IMG/VR virus record: IMGVR_UViG_3300043448_000556
Span: 1-45,243 of that record
DNA length: 45,243 nucleotides
Origin: a virus
Reading direction: 5' to 3' (one strand)
Each line of letters begins with the position of its first letter. Position 1 is the first letter of the stretch. The notes under the pieces were generated by a model. It ran no database searches. It was not told the DNA's origin and was given only the letters and a program-made list of their open reading frames with translations. Of this stretch, positions 43,680 to 45,243 are shown in pieces. The position numbers were made by a program, and so were the translations under genes.

Positions 43680-44526
43680 ATTGTGTAGGAAACAACGGGC
43701 GAACCAGGGCCAACATTAATCTGTTGGATAAGTTCTTAATCTGTGTTGAATTTACCCTTAACACAGACCCAACCATCAGCCTATTTGTATAACTGCTGAT
43801 TTGACCCCATGCAGGTTGGTGGTTATACAAATGTGTTGAAATCTGTGGCCAACTAGCTTGTGTAGCTAACCTGCTGCGGAACGGATATGCATGGTGGAAG
43901 CTGCTAACCACCTTAAAGGAACCAGCCCCCTAGTTTGTCAACAGTTATAGGGGTTAACCAAAAGACCTGTTACCGTAGCATATACGTAGTTATGCGTTAC
44001 TTACTACGAGAAGTAAGAACCAGTGGAGCCGATTCTGCCACAGTGCATGGCGGCCAACCACTACAGCCAGTAGCTCAAACGTGCTCAGAGCGACAGTGTG
44101 CTAGAAATAAGCCCTCTAGCCTGGCAACCGATCCGGTTTAGGGTCTAGCGTATTATGTATAGTCAGATAATACCGCAGCTAGTATAAAATACTGATTATG
44201 CCCAACTGGGCAGTGCGCCAACAATAAATGGCAAGGCTATAACCACAGTGCCTGGTTAGTCGCGTTTTTGTAAGCAAACATCCCTTAAGTGGGGAATGTA
44301 GGTGAAAACCCTACACGCGCTAGTTGCCCATCTTGGCTGGAACCCAAGACTTAAAGCAACTAAGAGAATACGTTCTCGGGACATCACCTACACCGACTTA
44401 TGACGACTCGCAATCGTCTAGAGTGTAGATAAAGATGCCGGTGGTCGCAGTAGCGCTGCATAAAAGAAATCCACTTCCACAACAAAAACAGCTGTTCAAA
44501 AGCCCGCCTAGTGCGGGCTTTTGTTT
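43680..44526 (+). ncRNA. giant structured non-coding RNA 3 (about 845 nt)
   Basis: Promoter, no credible frame, then a strong terminator. Hairpins seen: CTGTGTT/AACACAG (43741-43747, 43760-43766); ATTTGTATAAC/GTTATACAAAT (43783-43793, 43822-43832); TGTAGG/CCTACA around TGAAAA (44297-44315); TAGTTGC/GCAACTA (44321-44327, 44356-44362); GAGAA-TACG-TTCTC with a UACG tetraloop (44364-44377). A GGTTTAGGGTC element (44135-44145) echoes the hammerhead strand of RNA 1, but the catalytic core is absent. Candidate GOLLD/ROOL-like RNA; identity untested. Confidence 0.85.
44498..44526 (+). terminator. intrinsic terminator of giant RNA 3
   Basis: AAAAGCCCGC-ctagt-GCGGGCTTTT (44498-44522) then GTTTT. Confidence 0.93.
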
Positions 44527-44540
44527 TACTAGGAACTATA

Positions 44541-44750
44541 ATGGCAGAACTAACCAACCAGCAACTGCAAGATCTCAATGACGACGTAGAGGAGTTTATA
44601 CAAAAACTACAAATACACTACAACAACGACACACTAGCAATAGCGGCAGCACTAACGCAGTGGGGACTACGACTTTACAAAAGTGAGCTATCAACTCCAG
44701 AATTTCACCAACTACTAGTCTATACAATCGAAACTAACAGATACCTCTAG
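44541..44750 (+). CDS. hypothetical protein, 69 aa
   Basis: Not recognised. AGGAACTATA precedes ATG. Helical, acidic, Asn/Gln-rich (LTNQQLQDLNDDVEEFIQKL, then AIAAALTQWGLRLYKSEL). Located 15 nt after the RNA 3 terminator. Confidence 0.65.
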   Translation: MAELTNQQLQDLNDDVEEFIQKLQIHYNNDTLAIAAALTQWGLRLYKSELSTPEFHQLLVYTIETNRYL

Positions 44751-44764
44751 AAAAACAGACCCCT

Positions 44765-44792
44765 CAAGCCAAAATAATTTTGCCTTGTTTTT
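44765..44792 (+). terminator. intrinsic terminator after 44541-44750
   Basis: CAAG-c-CAAAAT-a-ATTTTG-c-CTTG (44765-44787 region) then TTTTTC. Confidence 0.7.
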
Positions 44793-44832
44793 CTGACCCT
44801 AAACCACAGCAATGTCCTCAAAAAATTTACAC

Positions 44833-44862
44833 TTGAAAAACTATCCAAACCCGTGATATAAT
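44833..44862 (+). promoter_or_regulatory. promoter of small RNA 4
   Basis: AAAATTTACAC then TTGAAA (44833-44838), 18 bp, TATAAT (44857-44862), CATATATAAT. Confidence 0.82.
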
Positions 44863-44868
44863 CATATA

Positions 44869-45040
44869 TAATTTATAAAATTTGAGATATGTGTGTTGAC
44901 AGCCTAAGGCTAGATCAACTTGTGCTATCTCCTGGGGGTTCAGGGGTCCCGAGATGGATAGCAGCAAGTTGTTGCAGACGTCTAGCAACTTAGGGTCGTC
45001 ACAAACACACAGGATAAAACACTAAAAATCCGTTTTATGA
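44869..45040 (+). ncRNA. structured small RNA 4 (about 130-170 nt)
   Basis: TGTGTGTT (44890-44897) pairs with AACACACA (45004-45011). Inside, AGCC-taa-GGCT forms a hairpin, and CAACTTG (44916-44922) and GCTATC (44924-44929) pair with CAAGTTG (44965-44971) and GATAGC (44957-44962). ATAAAAC/GTTTTAT (45014-45020, 45032-45038) may end it. No frame or ribosome-binding site. From 45041 to 45130 I see only A+T-rich sequence with a -35-like TTGAAA lacking a clear -10. Confidence 0.65.
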
Positions 45041-45130
45041 ACCTATATAATAAAAAAATTTTGACTTGAAACAATTTGAGTGAGTTTTCCACCCCTAGCC
45101 ACTCCAACACTAGCAGAACCCAAACAAAAC

Positions 45131-45243
45131 ATGATAATTCGCAAACAAGATATCTACACACTAGAAATCGAACACTGGCTACCACTAGGTCAAGAGGAAT
45201 TCCTCAAAGAGGTAACCAGTGCAAACTTACACAACTACAGTAG
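45131..45243 (+). CDS. partial hypothetical protein, runs off window
   Basis: ATG 45131 opens a frame of 37 codons to the window edge: MIIRKQDIYTLEIEHWLPLG then QEEFLKEVTSANLHNYS. No stop is reached. No ribosome-binding site is obvious. Identity cannot be judged. Confidence 0.5.
   Translation, partial: MIIRKQDIYTLEIEHWLPLGQEEFLKEVTSANLHNYS

Noticed and set aside
43678-43911. Minus-strand open frame of 77 codons
   Set aside because: It overlaps the structured RNA 3 and its promoter; no support for translation.
44130-44150. Second hammerhead in giant RNA 3
   Set aside because: GGTTTAGGGTC could serve as a cleavage-site strand, but I found no CTGATGA/GAAA core nearby on either strand.

Overview
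This window is part of a large, tailed double-stranded DNA bacteriophage. It carries a near-complete replication and repair set (SbcCD/gp46-47-like nuclease, ssDNA-binding protein, SF2 helicase, family A DNA polymerase, primase, replicative helicase, split NAD-dependent ligase, ThyX), a short virion block and a lysis-type hydrolase. It also has about 16 tRNA genes and dozens of tiny uncharacterised genes. There are no rRNA or bacterial housekeeping operons. An outer-membrane-type protein with a signal peptide and terminal Phe, and a tmRNA tag containing ANDE and ending FALAA, point to a Gram-negative, probably proteobacterial host. A. + T-rich composition and frequent AUA codons fit the phage's own tRNA supply.

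Layout. Positions 1-29929 are transcribed leftward (minus strand) and 30092-45243 rightward (plus), diverging from promoters in 29950-30054. Leftward block: recombination and replication genes (1-13600); small regulators and hypotheticals (13600-15050); rubrerythrin and rubredoxin between tRNA genes (15157-15928); a tmRNA gene plus tRNA-Thr (16256-16658); appendage proteins including a collagen-like one (17609-19094); a tail-tip-like module with a Hint-domain protein and an NlpC/P60-like protein (20362-23326); then accessory genes (methyltransferase-like, UVDE, DUF5664 nucleotide hydrolase, Hsp20, outer-membrane barrel). Rightward block: SleB hydrolase, ThyX, a tRNA array (33555-35238), many overlapping tiny genes, and several long non-coding stretches.

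The most striking content is RNA. The tmRNA gene is circularly permuted (two-piece type) with tag ANKINANDEVFALAA. The rightward arm carries at least four promoter-driven structured non-coding transcripts (39303-40222, 41994-42230, 43680-44526, 44869-45040). The first contains a complete type I hammerhead ribozyme core. Other structured RNAs closed by 17-21 bp helices lie between genes at 25531-25713 and inside the tRNA array at 34280-34399. The two giant RNAs (about 920 and 845 nt) resemble in size and setting the phage ornate RNAs GOLLD and ROOL, but I could not test identity.

Expression signals are unusually clear. Promoters are sigma70-like (TTGAAA, 17 bp, TATAAT), and on the right arm they share flanks (AAAATATTCACTTGAA and TATAATATTATTATTG). 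Intrinsic terminators close several units. No phage RNA polymerase is visible here, so host polymerase probably reads these promoters. Four SANT/HTH-type DNA-binding proteins and a PC4-like protein are candidate regulators.
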